A DNA stretch of 64,000 nt. Origin: Enterococcus gilvus ATCC BAA-350 (GTDB taxonomy: Bacteria > Bacillota > Bacilli > Lactobacillales > Enterococcaceae). This document shows, one piece after another, positions 63,721 through 64,000 of the stretch (its first letter is position 1; every line of letters starts with the position of its first letter). Below the pieces are notes generated by a model. It was not told where the DNA came from. It did no database searches and worked only from the letters and a program-made list of their open reading frames with translations. The stretch is taken from NCBI RefSeq assembly GCF_000407545.1, contig NZ_ASWH01000001.1:2123501-2187500 (forward strand). The letters run 5' to 3'. The position numbers and the translations under genes were made by a program.

Positions 63721-64000
63721 ATGGAGAACTATACCATCCGAATCGATGTTCCAGAAGTCGAAGAATACTTGGCGCTGCGCCAAACTTGCGGCCTGTCTGC
63801 CAGAGGAAAAGAAGCGAGTAAGATCGGGTTGAGCAACAGCATCTACTCCGTCATCATTCGCAGAAGCGCTGACCAAAAACTGGTGGGAATGGGGCGAATC
63901 ATCGGTGACGGCGGGACGACCTATCAAATCGTCGATATCGCCGTGCTTCCGAAAGAACAGGGACAAGGGCTGGCAAAGGAGATCATGAAGCTGTTGATGA
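63721..64000 (+). CDS. GNAT-family N-acetyltransferase (3' end outside window)
   Basis: The visible 93 residues hold the start of a GNAT fold: EVEEYLALRQTCGLS, the strand YSVIIRRSADQKLVGMGRIIGDGGTTYQIVDIAV, and the acetyl-CoA loop LPKEQGQGLAKEIMKLLM (about residues 76-93; the Q-x-x-G-x-G/A pattern is QGQGLA). The substrate is unknown. ATG 63721 is seven bases after AAGGAGGGG, and a candidate TAGAAT -10 lies at about 63683. Confidence 0.88.
   Translation, partial: MENYTIRIDVPEVEEYLALRQTCGLSARGKEASKIGLSNSIYSVIIRRSADQKLVGMGRIIGDGGTTYQIVDIAVLPKEQGQGLAKEIMKLLM

Noticed and set aside
63667..63966. 99-codon minus-strand frame opposite the GNAT gene
   Set aside because: Antisense shadow; the plus frame has the GNAT motifs and a strong binding site.

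Overview
The window reads as one chromosome segment of a low-GC Gram-positive bacterium of the Lactobacillales, most likely an Enterococcus; I cannot fix the species. The reasons are gene content and order: a firmicute division and cell wall cluster, the folD-nusB-efp cluster, a T-box in front of ileS, WxL/DUF916 surface proteins and lactobacillales-only families (DUF4828, DUF4044, DUF3397). No integrase, transposase, CRISPR array or rRNA gene was seen.

Positions 1-9000 hold mixed housekeeping genes: a partial TagO/WecA-type transferase, a YihY membrane protein, methionine aminopeptidase, flavodoxin, an M29 aminopeptidase, tRNA-Arg(CCU), a YfmL-like RNA helicase, a Gfo/Idh oxidoreductase, SfsA and a DUF4828 protein. 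Positions 9100-17500 carry glutamate synthase (gltB-gltD), a DtxR/MntR-type regulator and glucose-6-phosphate dehydrogenase. ileS follows with its T-box leader.

Positions 20700-35900 are the division and murein cluster, read leftwards: DUF3397, mraZ, rsmH, ftsL, a PBP2x/FtsI-type transpeptidase, mraY, murD, murG, divIB, ftsA, ftsZ, yggS, sepF, yggT, ylmH, divIVA. It supplies precursor synthesis (MraY, MurD, MurG), the septal synthase and its regulators, and the Z-ring with its membrane tethers. A MraZ-type operator sits upstream. Positions 36000-46000 hold the small membrane protein MacP/DUF4044 and a long leftward cluster: pepP, efp, yqhY, nusB, folD, xseA, xseB, ispA, tlyA, argR, recN. Between efp and yqhY lies a 154-bp tandem repeat that carries promoter and leader elements also found in front of ftsZ.

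Positions 46000-64000 are accessory: a frameshifted GlsB-type stress protein, a degenerate LCP-like protein, a PadR regulator with an MFS transporter, a NagB-like enzyme, a complete rnfCDGEAB set with rnfD frameshifted at an A8 tract, a divergent WxL/DUF916 surface locus, a second PadR regulator, a TetR regulator with paired operators followed by an M23 peptidase and a YdeI-family protein, a DUF2922 protein, an unknown helical protein and a GNAT acetyltransferase cut by the window end.

The most notable signals are the tandem promoter/mini-ORF repeat before yqhY and its kinship with the ftsZ leader, the Rnf complex in a lactic acid bacterium with its A8 frameshift, the 10-bp duplication in glsB, the LCP-like protein without anchor or catalytic residues, and a likely AUU start for divIB.
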